Shown here: positions 37,313 through 46,878 of the stretch, piece after piece
Numbering within the stretch: the stretch's first letter is position 1
Layout of the letters: every line of letters begins with the position of its first letter
Origin: Sphingomonas sp. CBMAI 2297
GTDB lineage: Bacteria > Pseudomonadota > Alphaproteobacteria > Sphingomonadales > Sphingomonadaceae
Length of the DNA: 64,000 nt
Reading direction: 5' to 3'
Assembly (NCBI RefSeq): GCF_029870595.1
Contig: NZ_JAPDIR010000007.1
Coordinates: 1-64,000, forward strand
The notes under the pieces: generated by a model
What the model was told of the DNA's origin: nothing
Databases searched by the model: none
Seen by the model: only the letters and a program-made list of their open reading frames with translations
Translations under genes and position numbers: made by a program

Positions 37313-37660
37313 TCAGCGGCTTTCGGACTTCACCAGGCTCGAGCGATAGATCTGCTCGCCATTGCGCAGCACGGTGAGCTGGCAGCCATTTTGCGGCTCG
37401 CTCTCGCCGGCGCAGAAGCGCGCGCCCTCGGCCGCGCCGCTGGCGGCAGTGGCGGTCGCGCCCTTGGCGGCGGAGAGGCGCACCGGCTCGCCCGATCCGG
37501 CCACCAGCACATGGCAGGTGCCGCTGCTCGAATCGCGGCAGGTGAGCAGCAGCTTGCCGGTGGCGAAATCGGCATCGAGCACCAGGCTGATATTGCGCTT
37601 CTCGGTCTTGCCCGAACAGCCCGCGAGCAGCATCAGCGCCAGCAGCACACCCTTGTTCAT
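37313..37660 (-). CDS. Small lipoprotein
   Basis: This 115-residue protein has a lipobox (MNKGVLLALMLLAGCSGKTE) with cysteine near residue 16. Two internal cysteine pairs (CRDSSSGTC; FCAGESEPQNGC) suggest disulfides in the periplasm. AAGGAG lies 8 bases before the ATG. It is codirectional with telA, 111 bases upstream of it. No family was recognised. Confidence 0.72.
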   Translation of the reverse strand: MNKGVLLALMLLAGCSGKTEKRNISLVLDADFATGKLLLTCRDSSSGTCHVLVAGSGEPVRLSAAKGATATAASGAAEGARFCAGESEPQNGCQLTVLRNGEQIYRSSLVKSESR

Positions 37661-37800
37661 CACGATCTCCTTCGCTGCCAGCATAGCGCGGTTTCGCGCC
37701 CGAAATAGCCGGTATGAGGATCGCCGGGCGGCATTCCGTTCATCCGCCGGTCAGCCTTTGCGGCGATACATCGGCGGCGGGCACGGAAAAGGGGATCTTC

Positions 37801-39516
37801 ATGCACCATTGGCTGCGCGTCGCGGCACTGCCTGTCCTGCTCGCCCTCGGCGCGGCGGCGCCGGCGCCCGATCCCGCGATCGCCTATGAACTCGCGCCGG
37901 TGCTGCAGGGCGACGCGATCGTCGCGCTCGACGTCACGATCCGCCTGCGTGCCGACAAGTCGGGCATCACCACGCTCGACTGGGCCGAAAGCTGGGCCGG
38001 CGAGGACAAGCTCGGCCAATGGGCGCGCGACATCCGCGTCCAGGGCGGCACCGCCGCCGCCCCGGCGCCGCATGGCGGGCGCATCGTCCGCTCCGCCCCG
38101 GGGGCGCCGCTGGTCATGCGCTACCGGATCGTCTCGGCCTATGACGCGGATCCCAGCACGGCGGACAGCGAGCAGGCGCGCCCGGTCGTGCGCCCCGGCT
38201 GGTTCTATTCGGTCGGCGAGATCCTCTATGCCCGCCCCGTCGATCGCGACGATGCGCCCGCCCGCTTCGCCTGGAAGGGCCCGGCCGGCATCGGCTTCGC
38301 CTCGGATACCGAGCATCCGACCGGCCTGGGCGGCCACCCCCGCACCGTGGGCGACATCCTCGAGAGCATCGCCATCGGCGGGCGCGACCTGTCCGTCACC
38401 ACGCTGATGGTGAAGGGCGCGCCCGTCCGCGTCGCGCATGTCGGCCGCTTCGGCTTCGACGTCCAGGCGTTCGACCGGCTGGCTGGCCAGGTGGTGGCGA
38501 TCGAGCGCGATTTCTGGCGCGACGCCGATGCCGGCCCCTTCCTGATCACGGCGATCCCGCTGGCGCCCGTGCCCGGGCGGCTCAGCTATGGCGGCACCGG
38601 CCGCAGCGACGCCTTCGCCACCTGGATCGACCGCGACGCGCCGCTCTCGGGCCTCGGCTGGCTGCTCGCGCACGAATATTTCCACAGCTGGAACGCGCGC
38701 CAGCTCGGCCGCTTTCCCGAGAAGGCGGAGGCCGAAGCCTATTGGCTGAGCGAGGGCTTCACCGATTTCTACGCGCGCCGGCTGATGCTGCGCGCCGGCC
38801 TGTGGACGCCGGAGAAGTTCGCCGCCGACTGGAACGAGATGCTGCGCGCCTATGCGGCCTCGTCCTTCCGCGCCATCGGCAATGCCGAGGCCGCCGCGAA
38901 ATTCTGGACCGGCGGGCAGGCGGCGGAGAAGATCCCCTATCAGCGCGGATCGATGCTGGCGGCGCTGTGGGACCGGCAGCTCCAGGCGCGAGGGCTGGGC
39001 GATCTCGACACGGTGCTGCGCGCCCAGCGCGACCGCGCGCGCGCGGCCAAGGCGCCGCCGCAGCTCACCGATGCGTTCGTGGCGGAGATCGGGCGCGCCG
39101 GGCTGGATGCGGGGCCCGACATCGCGCGCTATCTGACGCGGGGCGAGCCGCTGCTCCTGCCCGAGGACGCGTTCGGCGCCTGCGCCCGGCTGGTCACCGC
39201 CGATATGCCGGTGTTCGAGCGCGGCTGGGACAATGCCGCCACGCAAAAGGCCGGCAATGTCCTCACCGGCGTCGATCCCGCGTCCAACGCCTATGCCGCC
39301 GGGCTGCGCGACGGGATGAAGATCCTGCGGCGTACCGCCGGCGAGCCGGGCAATTCGGCGGTGGATTTCGTGGTGGAAGTGCAGGACGGCGCGGCGAAGC
39401 GCAGCGTCGCCTTCCGCCCCGCCGGCAGGAAGACGCTGCGCACCCAGCAGATCGTCCTCGATCCCGCGCGCTTCGCCGCCGAGCCGGAGAAGTGCAGGGC
39501 GGCGCTGGCCGGATAG
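37801..39516 (+). CDS. M61 family metallopeptidase (second copy)
   Basis: This 571-residue exported protein has a signal peptide (MHHWLRVAALPVLLALGAAA), the zinc motif HEYFHSWNARQLG near residue 290, and the third-ligand Glu in AYWLSEGFTDFYARR. The C-terminal region (GVDPASNAYAAGLRDGMKIL) is a reduced PDZ-like domain. It differs enough from the enzyme at 25225 to suggest a distinct substrate. It diverges from the lipoprotein gene. Confidence 0.88.
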   Translation: MHHWLRVAALPVLLALGAAAPAPDPAIAYELAPVLQGDAIVALDVTIRLRADKSGITTLDWAESWAGEDKLGQWARDIRVQGGTAAAPAPHGGRIVRSAPGAPLVMRYRIVSAYDADPSTADSEQARPVVRPGWFYSVGEILYARPVDRDDAPARFAWKGPAGIGFASDTEHPTGLGGHPRTVGDILESIAIGGRDLSVTTLMVKGAPVRVAHVGRFGFDVQAFDRLAGQVVAIERDFWRDADAGPFLITAIPLAPVPGRLSYGGTGRSDAFATWIDRDAPLSGLGWLLAHEYFHSWNARQLGRFPEKAEAEAYWLSEGFTDFYARRLMLRAGLWTPEKFAADWNEMLRAYAASSFRAIGNAEAAAKFWTGGQAAEKIPYQRGSMLAALWDRQLQARGLGDLDTVLRAQRDRARAAKAPPQLTDAFVAEIGRAGLDAGPDIARYLTRGEPLLLPEDAFGACARLVTADMPVFERGWDNAATQKAGNVLTGVDPASNAYAAGLRDGMKILRRTAGEPGNSAVDFVVEVQDGAAKRSVAFRPAGRKTLRTQQIVLDPARFAAEPEKCRAALAG

Positions 39517-39522
39517 ACGGGC

Positions 39523-39909
39523 CTATCCGCGCGGCCGCGCCTCGTAGCGCATCGCGCCGATGTCGTTGCCCTCGGTGTCGAGGAAGCGGATGAGCGTGCC
39601 GACCATGGGGATCACCGCGCGGGGCACCGTGATCACGCCGCCCCGCGCGACGACGCGCTCGGCCACCGCATCGACATCGTCGACCGCGAAGGTCGGCTCG
39701 ATCCCGTTCAGCCCCTCGCCGCTGCGGGGAACCTGCCGCTGGTGCATCAGCCCCTGCACTCCCGGCGCATCCGCGTCGCCGGTATGGATCAGGTAGAAGC
39801 CCGGCGGCCCCCAGGGCTCGAACTCCCAGCCGAACACCGCTTCGTAGAAGCGGCGGGCGCGGTCGACATCGTCGACATGGAGGGCGAAGGCGGCAAGATT
39901 GGCTGGCAT
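39523..39909 (-). CDS. VOC family (glyoxalase/bleomycin resistance fold) protein
   Basis: This 128-residue protein is a two-module vicinal oxygen chelate fold: AFALHVDDVDRARRFYEAVF in the first half and TFAVDDVDAVAERVVARGGV in the second, ending FLDTEGNDIGAMRYEAR with the usual metal-site Glu. The reaction is unassigned. The ATG at 39909 has better ribosome-site spacing than one two codons upstream. It converges on the M61 gene and diverges from the AraC regulator. Confidence 0.82.
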   Translation of the reverse strand: MPANLAAFALHVDDVDRARRFYEAVFGWEFEPWGPPGFYLIHTGDADAPGVQGLMHQRQVPRSGEGLNGIEPTFAVDDVDAVAERVVARGGVITVPRAVIPMVGTLIRFLDTEGNDIGAMRYEARPRG

Positions 39910-39993
39910 CGGCATCGCTCCGGTATCGGGAAGGCCATGGCGCAACTGTGTCGCGCTCGCGCGTGCGCCGCAATCCCGCTATAGCGGCGTATA

Positions 39994-40764
39994 ATGTCGC
40001 GAATCCGGCGCAGCGTGGCGGACGAGCCCTTTCTGCTGATCCGCACGGCGGCGAGCGACCATCGTGCGGGCGAGGCGATCGCGCCCCATGCGCATGACTG
40101 GCACCAGCTCGTCCACGCCGCCGCCGGGATGATGGAGATCTGGACCGAGCGGGGCTCGTGGATCGCGCCGAGCGGCCGGGCGCTGTGGGTGCCGGCGGGA
40201 GTGCGGCACGGCATCCGCTTCGCCGCGCCGAGCACGCTCCGCACGCTTTATCTCCGGCCGGATTGGGCGCCGGGATTGCCGCGCGACTGCGTGGCCGTGA
40301 CGGTGTCGCCGCTGTTGCGCGAGCTGGTGCTGCGGGCCGTGGCCTGGGGAATGCTCGATGGCCGCCGCCCCGCCGAAGCGGCGGTGGCGCTGCTGGTCCG
40401 CGAGGAATTCCGGCGTTCCGACACGCCGCCCTTCGACCTGCCCGAGCCGGCCAGCCCGGGAATGCGGCGGGCCGCCGACCTGGCCCGGGCGGGCAGGCGC
40501 GGGCCGGAGATCGCGGCGGCGGCCGGCATGAGCCTGCGCGCGCTCGAGCGCCGCTTCCGCTCGGAGACCGGGCTGAGCCTTGGCCGCTGGCGCCGGCATG
40601 CGCTGTTGCTGGCGGCGATGGAGAGGCTGGGGGCGGGCGAGCCGGTCAAGTCGGTCGCCGCCCATGCCGGTTTTTCCACGCCGAGCGCCTTCGTCGCCGC
40701 GTTCCGGGCGGCGTTCGGCGAGACGCCGGGAGGCTATTTCAGCGCGCCGCCCGTGCGCTTCTGA
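39994..40764 (+). CDS. AraC family transcriptional regulator
   Basis: This 256-residue protein has an N-terminal cupin sensor (IAPHAHDWHQLVHAAAGMME, VPAGVRHGIRF) and two C-terminal helix-turn-helix motifs (AAGMSLRALERRFRSETGLS, then VAAHAGFSTPSAFVAAFRAA). The ligand is unknown. It diverges from the VOC gene, and its end overlaps the convergent FMN reductase gene by 26 bases. Control of the VOC gene is possible from position. Confidence 0.9.
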   Translation: MSRIRRSVADEPFLLIRTAASDHRAGEAIAPHAHDWHQLVHAAAGMMEIWTERGSWIAPSGRALWVPAGVRHGIRFAAPSTLRTLYLRPDWAPGLPRDCVAVTVSPLLRELVLRAVAWGMLDGRRPAEAAVALLVREEFRRSDTPPFDLPEPASPGMRRAADLARAGRRGPEIAAAAGMSLRALERRFRSETGLSLGRWRRHALLLAAMERLGAGEPVKSVAAHAGFSTPSAFVAAFRAAFGETPGGYFSAPPVRF

Positions 40765-41314
40765 GGGCCTTGCCCCACCAGGCGAGCTCGTCGAACAGAT
40801 GGTTCAGCCGCGCGCCCTCGCGCTCGTCGGCGCGGAACCGGTCGCCGTCGCGCCGGGCCCATACGCCCTGCAGGTGGAGCGCGCCCTCCAGCGGCGCCAT
40901 CTGCAGCTCGCGCGAGACCATGGTGAGCTGCTCCACCGAACGCGCGCCGCCCATGCCGCCATAGGCGACAAAGGCCACCGGCTTGCGGTTCCATTCGGCA
41001 TAGACGGTGTCGAGCGCGTTCTTGAGCACCGCGGGGATGCCGTGATTATATTCGGGCGCGATCAGGATGAAGCCGTCCGCGCGCGCCACCTTCTCGCCCC
41101 AGGCGATCTGCTTGGCGTCGGCATAGTCGCCCGCCGCGGGCGGCTTGGGGTGGTGGTAGAAGGGCAGGTCCCATGGCTTCAGGTCGATCAGCTCGCAGTC
41201 CAGGTCGTCGCGATCCGCGTCCGCCGCGTCCATCACCCAGTTGCCGATCGGCTCCGCCATCCGCCCCTCGCGGACGGACCCGAGGATGACGAGGATCTTC
41301 AGCGGCTCGGCCAT
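40739..41314 (-). CDS. NADPH-dependent FMN reductase family flavoprotein
   Basis: This 191-residue flavodoxin-like protein has the FMN phosphate motif LGSVREGRMAEPIGNWV and the isoalloxazine segment LIAPEYNHGIPAVLKNALD, then FVAYGGMGGARSVEQL. Family members reduce FMN, quinones or chromate with NAD(P)H. The ATG at 41314 has a GAAGGGAAG ribosome site. Confidence 0.9.
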   Translation of the reverse strand: MAEPLKILVILGSVREGRMAEPIGNWVMDAADADRDDLDCELIDLKPWDLPFYHHPKPPAAGDYADAKQIAWGEKVARADGFILIAPEYNHGIPAVLKNALDTVYAEWNRKPVAFVAYGGMGGARSVEQLTMVSRELQMAPLEGALHLQGVWARRDGDRFRADEREGARLNHLFDELAWWGKALRSARAAR

Positions 41315-41614
41315 GGTCTTCCCTTCATGCATGTCGCGCTGTCCTACACGGCGCCTTTGTGGTTGAGGATGGCCGATGCGCGCGCTTGCTCCAACCACCC
41401 ATTTGGCGGCCCCCTGCGGCGATTGCCGCCCGCGCCCGTCCGGACGGCGGCGCCGCGCGCGATGGGGTAGGGGCCTTTGCGACCTTCCGCCGCCCGTCCG
41501 CGCGGGAGTGTCAACGGAGTCAATGTTTTCGTCCGGCCGGCTCCCGAATCACCGGGCTTCCCGCAACGCACAAATTGCTGTACGGGCGCGCCAACTTCTT
41601 TCCAGGAAAGCAAC
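41315..41614. other. 300-bp gap between FMN reductase and typA, no gene seen
   Basis: This divergent region holds the promoters of both genes and the typA leader. I found no supported coding frame, RNA gene or recognised repeat. A small inverted repeat (CGTCCGG..CCGGACG type) occurs near 41440, and the typA ribosome site (CCAGGAAAG) is at its end. Confidence 0.5.
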
Positions 41615-43456
<1,842 letters not shown>

Positions 43457-43488
43457 GGCCTTTCCTACAGATAGCGAACTGTGTTTAG

Positions 43489-43522
43489 CTCCGCCCGGTC
43501 CTGGTGATCGGGCGGAGTTTTT
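43489..43522 (+). terminator. typA terminator overlapping the next gene's ribosome site
   Basis: A perfect 9-bp stem (CTCCGCCCG with CGGGCGGAG) with an 11-base loop is followed by TTTTT, a classic intrinsic terminator. The 3' arm contains GGAG, which lies 6 bases before the ATG of the next gene at 43524, so the hairpin would also hide that ribosome site. Confidence 0.88.
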
Positions 43523-43523
43523 C

Positions 43524-44084
43524 ATGGCGGCCTTGCTGGCTTTCCTTGCATTGTCGGCGCCACTGCAACTGGGCTGCACGCTGGCGCAGCCGGCGGTGTG
43601 CATCAGCACCAACAGCCTGTTCGCGACGCCGGCCTTCGAGGCGGCTGTCCGGCGATTCGCCGGCAAGGGCCGATCGGACTGGCTCGATCACGGTAACCGC
43701 GCCTCGCAGCTGGTCGAGATGATCGGCGGCCCACCCGAGCCCCCGGTTCTGCTGGCGAACGGCATATATCGCCTCGCCGCCTGTCGCCCGCACAGCTGCT
43801 GGGAGAAAGGCGCGCTGTTCGTCTCGGGGGGCGTGATCCGCGCCGCCGCGGTGCTCCACTTCGCCTGTGGCCGGGGCAAGGCCTGTGCGGATGATTACAC
43901 GCTTTCAATCGTGATACATGGCAACGATCCGGCGCTCGTCGTCGAGGCGCGGCGCTGGGCCGCCGGCGCGATCGCCGTCGAGAACATGTATCCCGGCCAG
44001 TCCCTCCGGTTAGGCGGCGTCGAGATGGTGGATCCCGGCGCGCCTGGCCCGATGGCAGCGCCAAGGCTTCGAGGAAAAAGATGA
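43524..44084 (+). CDS. Hypothetical exported protein
   Basis: This 186-residue protein has a short hydrophobic N-terminus (MAALLAFLALSAPLQLGCTL) that could be a signal peptide. Several cysteines (CTLAQPAVC, CRPHSC, CGRGKAC) suggest disulfides in the periplasm. No family was recognised. Its ATG follows the typA terminator directly and its 3' end overlaps the next gene by 4 bases, so the two form a pair. Confidence 0.7.
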   Translation: MAALLAFLALSAPLQLGCTLAQPAVCISTNSLFATPAFEAAVRRFAGKGRSDWLDHGNRASQLVEMIGGPPEPPVLLANGIYRLAACRPHSCWEKGALFVSGGVIRAAAVLHFACGRGKACADDYTLSIVIHGNDPALVVEARRWAAGAIAVENMYPGQSLRLGGVEMVDPGAPGPMAAPRLRGKR

Positions 44085-44653
44085 TGCTCGCCGCAACGCT
44101 GCTGTTCCTGTCGCCCGTGCCGCAGGATCCGCCCGGCACCGTCAACCAGCCGAAACAGGCCGCGGACGGCAAGCAGAGCTGGTCGATCCTCAACGATCCC
44201 TGCATGAGCGGCCCGCCGCGCAAGGCGGACGAGATCGTGGTCTGCGGCCAGGGCGCCGACTCGGTGCCGCGCCTGCCGCTGCCCGGCGAGCGCGGTCCGC
44301 CCGACCGGCCGATGCCGAGCAACCCGGATATCTCCGGCATCGGCGCGCTCAACGCCTCGATCGCGCCCTGCGCCACCCGGTCCGAGGGCTGCACGACGGG
44401 CATCAACATCCTCGGCATGGGCACCGCCCTGATCCGCGGCGTGGGCAAGCTGGTGGACCCCAATAGCTGCTGCGAGGAGCCGGGCGAGGCGACCAACCCG
44501 ATCAAGCTGGTCGGCGACGCCGTCGGCGCGGTGGGGCGCAGCTTCAAGAAGAAGCCCGACAAGGCCGGCCGCGTCGCCATCCCGCTCGACGACCTTCCGC
44601 CGCCCGAACCGCGCCGGCTGCGCGACCTGGAGGTCCGCCTGCCGCTGCCCTGA
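44081..44653 (+). CDS. Hypothetical exported protein with DEIVVCG motif
   Basis: This 190-residue protein has a short hydrophobic leader (MMLAATLLFLSP), then a DEIVVCGQ segment that I associate with small secreted sphingomonad proteins, a Pro/Gly-rich middle, and cysteines at CATRSEGC and CCEEPGE. The function is unknown. It is translationally coupled to the upstream gene. Confidence 0.7.
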   Translation: MMLAATLLFLSPVPQDPPGTVNQPKQAADGKQSWSILNDPCMSGPPRKADEIVVCGQGADSVPRLPLPGERGPPDRPMPSNPDISGIGALNASIAPCATRSEGCTTGINILGMGTALIRGVGKLVDPNSCCEEPGEATNPIKLVGDAVGAVGRSFKKKPDKAGRVAIPLDDLPPPEPRRLRDLEVRLPLP

Positions 44654-44710
44654 TTGTCATTGGCACCGGTGTCATATAGCCTTGCGCAAACGGATTCGGG
44701 AGGGATGGGG

Positions 44711-45580
44711 ATGCGCGTGATGCTGCTCGCCGGGCTGGGCCTGGCGCTTTCGGCCGGTATGGCCCGGGCGCAGACTCCGCCGCCGGCCGCCGTCACGGGC
44801 CGCCCGCCGGCGGTGCCGATCAAGGCCTCGAAGATCATCCTGGTCGGCGATTCGACCACCCAGGTGCTTTCGGGCTGGGGCGGCAGCTTCTGCGCCTATC
44901 ACGTCACCAGCTTCGCGGCGTGCGTGAACCTGGCCCGGGGCGGGCGCAGCACCCATAGCTACCGGGCCGAGGGGAGCTGGGACCTTGCCCTGGCCGAGAT
45001 GAAGACGCCGGGCTTCGTGAAGACCTGGGTGCTCATCCAGTTCGGCCATAACGACCAGCCGGGCAAGCCGGGCCGCTCGACCGACCTTGCCACCGAATTC
45101 CCCGCCAATCTCCGGCGCTATGTGCGGGAAGCGCGGGCGGCGGGCGCGGAGCCGATCCTCCTCACGCCGCTCACCCGCCGCCAGTTCAAGGCGGGCCGGC
45201 TCGATCGCGACCTCGATCCCTGGGCCGAGTCGATCCGCGGGGTGGCGGCGGAGCTGCGGGTGCCGCTGGTCGACCTCAACAAGCGCAGCGCCGATGCCGT
45301 CGAGGCGTTGGGCCCGTCGCTGGCCAATCGCTTCGCCCAGGTGCCGCCGGCCCGCGAAGTCGCCGCCGCGGCGCTCGCCGGCACCACGATCGCCAACCCC
45401 ACCGCCGCCGCCGCGCCCTCGGCGCCGCAGAACAATGCCGCGGTCGAGCCGCTCGGCGATGCCAGGCTGGCCTTCGACTATACGCATCTCGGGCCGGTGG
45501 GCGCCGATTTCTTCTCGAAGATGGTGGCGGACGAGCTGGCGGTCGCGGTGCCGAGGATGCGGCCCTTGCTGGTGCCGTGA
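44711..45580 (+). CDS. SGNH/GDSL esterase, rhamnogalacturonan acetylesterase-like (CE12)
   Basis: This 289-residue exported esterase has a signal peptide (MRVMLLAGLGLALSAGMARA) and all SGNH blocks: GDSTTQ (Ser), NLARGGRST (Gly/Asn), FGHNDQPG, and DYTHLGPVGADFF (Asp-His). The GDSTT/FGHND combination is typical of CE12 pectin deacetylases. No other pectin genes are nearby, so the natural substrate is uncertain. ATG 44711 has a GGGAGGG ribosome site at good spacing. Confidence 0.87.
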   Translation: MRVMLLAGLGLALSAGMARAQTPPPAAVTGRPPAVPIKASKIILVGDSTTQVLSGWGGSFCAYHVTSFAACVNLARGGRSTHSYRAEGSWDLALAEMKTPGFVKTWVLIQFGHNDQPGKPGRSTDLATEFPANLRRYVREARAAGAEPILLTPLTRRQFKAGRLDRDLDPWAESIRGVAAELRVPLVDLNKRSADAVEALGPSLANRFAQVPPAREVAAAALAGTTIANPTAAAAPSAPQNNAAVEPLGDARLAFDYTHLGPVGADFFSKMVADELAVAVPRMRPLLVP

Positions 45581-45914
45581 CGGCGTCCGTCTCTCGGCCG
45601 ATTGGCCTTGCAATGTAGGATTGGGCCCGCTTGGTTCATGCGGCCGGTTCGTTGCCCGGCCGCTCCTTGAAATGCGCTGCGGAGGGACTGGGCCCCGGTT
45701 GGGGCCTCATGTGCCCGCAACTCTCATCCCCGTGCAGGCGGGTATGGCGAGCTTTGCCGGTTGAGTCGGGCCCCTGGGTTGAGAACGCAGGCAAGCATCT
45801 GTTTTCTGCCGTCATCCCGGCCTTGCGCCGGAATCCCGCTTCTTCCTGCGCTGGCGAGACGGCGGGACGCCGGCTCAGGGCCGGGCTGGCGAAGGCGGAA
45901 TATGAGTCCTCAAT
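45581..45914. repeat. 334-bp gene-free gap with dispersed repeat modules
   Basis: This gap between the esterase and the convergent EVE gene has no supported gene. From 45781 it matches the element at 11416-11488: GAGAACGC, GCAAGCATCTG, CCGTCATCCCGGC, with an inserted GC-rich stretch, ending TATGAGTCCTCAATCTAG at the EVE stop codon (45901-45918). A reverse-oriented fragment (GGTTGGGGCCTCATG) lies at 45698-45711. Confidence 0.65.
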
Positions 45915-46313
45915 CTAGCTGCCCAGTTCGAGGATCACCGCCCATTCGTCGTCGCGCACCGGCGTCACCGACAGGCGCGACTGGCGGAGCACTTCGAGCG
46001 CGGCGAGTCGCGGCTCGGCCTTGAGCATCGCCAGCGTGACCGGCCTGGCGAGCTTGCGCACCGGCTTCACCGCGACGCTGGCCCATTTGCCGTCGTCGCC
46101 GTCCGGCTGCCAGGCGCGGGTGATCTCCATGATCCCCACCGCCGCTTTCTCGGTGTTCGAATGATAGAACAGCGCCTGGTCGCCCGGCGCCATGTCCTTC
46201 AGGAAGTTGCGCGCGGTATAGTTGCGCACGCCGTTCCATTCGGTCGCCCCGTCGCGGACCAGGTCGTCCCAGGAATAGGCGTCGGGTTCGGAGCGGAGGA
46301 GCCAGTAGCGCAT
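45915..46313 (-). CDS. EVE domain protein
   Basis: This 132-residue EVE (PUA-like) domain protein has MRYWLLRSEPDAYSWDDLVR at the start, WNGVRNYTARNFLKDMAPGD and FYHSNTEKAAVGIMEI, all typical. Related folds bind modified bases in RNA or DNA, and the family is often essential-adjacent but of unknown function. Its stop lies in the gene-end repeat module. Confidence 0.92.
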   Translation of the reverse strand: MRYWLLRSEPDAYSWDDLVRDGATEWNGVRNYTARNFLKDMAPGDQALFYHSNTEKAAVGIMEITRAWQPDGDDGKWASVAVKPVRKLARPVTLAMLKAEPRLAALEVLRQSRLSVTPVRDDEWAVILELGS

Positions 46314-46456
46314 GGTGCGGCCTTAACCGCCTAAACGGCTGCTTAACAACCGATTCCGAACCAGTTCAGCCGCCGGGCGTTATCCCGATACCCTCAGCGC
46401 CGCGACTCGTCCCTCCTCGGACGGCCGGCAGGCGCCCGCTAATGAGGAGGAAAGTG

Positions 46457-46828
46457 ATGACCGATTTCTTGAAGAAGGCCGTGCTCGGCACCGTCCTGGG
46501 TGCGACCGTGCTGGTCGCCGCCGCGCCGGCGGCCGAGGCGCAGCGCTATGGTGGCCGTTATCGTGGCCATGACGGCACCGGCACCGCGATCGTCGCGGGT
46601 ATCGCCGGCCTCGCCATCGGCGCCGCGATCGCCAGCGACGGCCGCCGCTACGACCATTATGATCGCCGCTACGACTATGATCGCCGCTATTATCGCGATC
46701 ATGGCTATTACCCGACCGACGGCTATTATTATCGCGACTATTACCGGTCCTATCGTGGCTATTGCGAGGTCCGCCGGGTGTGGGATCCCTATCTCGATCG
46801 CCCGGTGCGGGTCCGCTACTGCCGCTGA
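46457..46828 (+). CDS. Tyr/Arg/Asp-rich exported protein with glycine zipper
   Basis: This 123-residue protein has a signal peptide (KKAVLGTVLGATVLVAAAPAAEA), a glycine-zipper-like helix (AIVAGIAGLAIGAAIAS), and a tail in which Tyr, Arg and Asp alternate in tandem DRRYD(Y/H)-type repeats. The closing CEVRRVWDPYLDRPVRVRYC contains two cysteines. Such RcnB/YXD-type surface proteins have unknown roles. GAGGAGG lies 6 bases before the chosen ATG. Confidence 0.78.
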   Translation: MTDFLKKAVLGTVLGATVLVAAAPAAEAQRYGGRYRGHDGTGTAIVAGIAGLAIGAAIASDGRRYDHYDRRYDYDRRYYRDHGYYPTDGYYYRDYYRSYRGYCEVRRVWDPYLDRPVRVRYCR

Positions 46829-46834
46829 CGCTTC

Positions 46835-46844
46835 GGGGGGGGGG
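46835..46844 (+). repeat. G10 homopolymer between two genes
   Basis: Ten consecutive G residues occur 6 bases after the Tyr-rich gene and 34 bases before the fused oxidoreductase ATG. It could be prone to slippage and alter spacing in the downstream leader, or be an assembly artefact. Confidence 0.6.
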
Positions 46845-46878
46845 TGGCCTGGCGCCGCCCCTCCGTTACGCTGCGGGC

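Noticed and set aside
45631..45918. 95-codon open frame between the esterase and EVE genes
   Set aside because: It runs through dispersed repeat modules and has no codon-usage or domain support.
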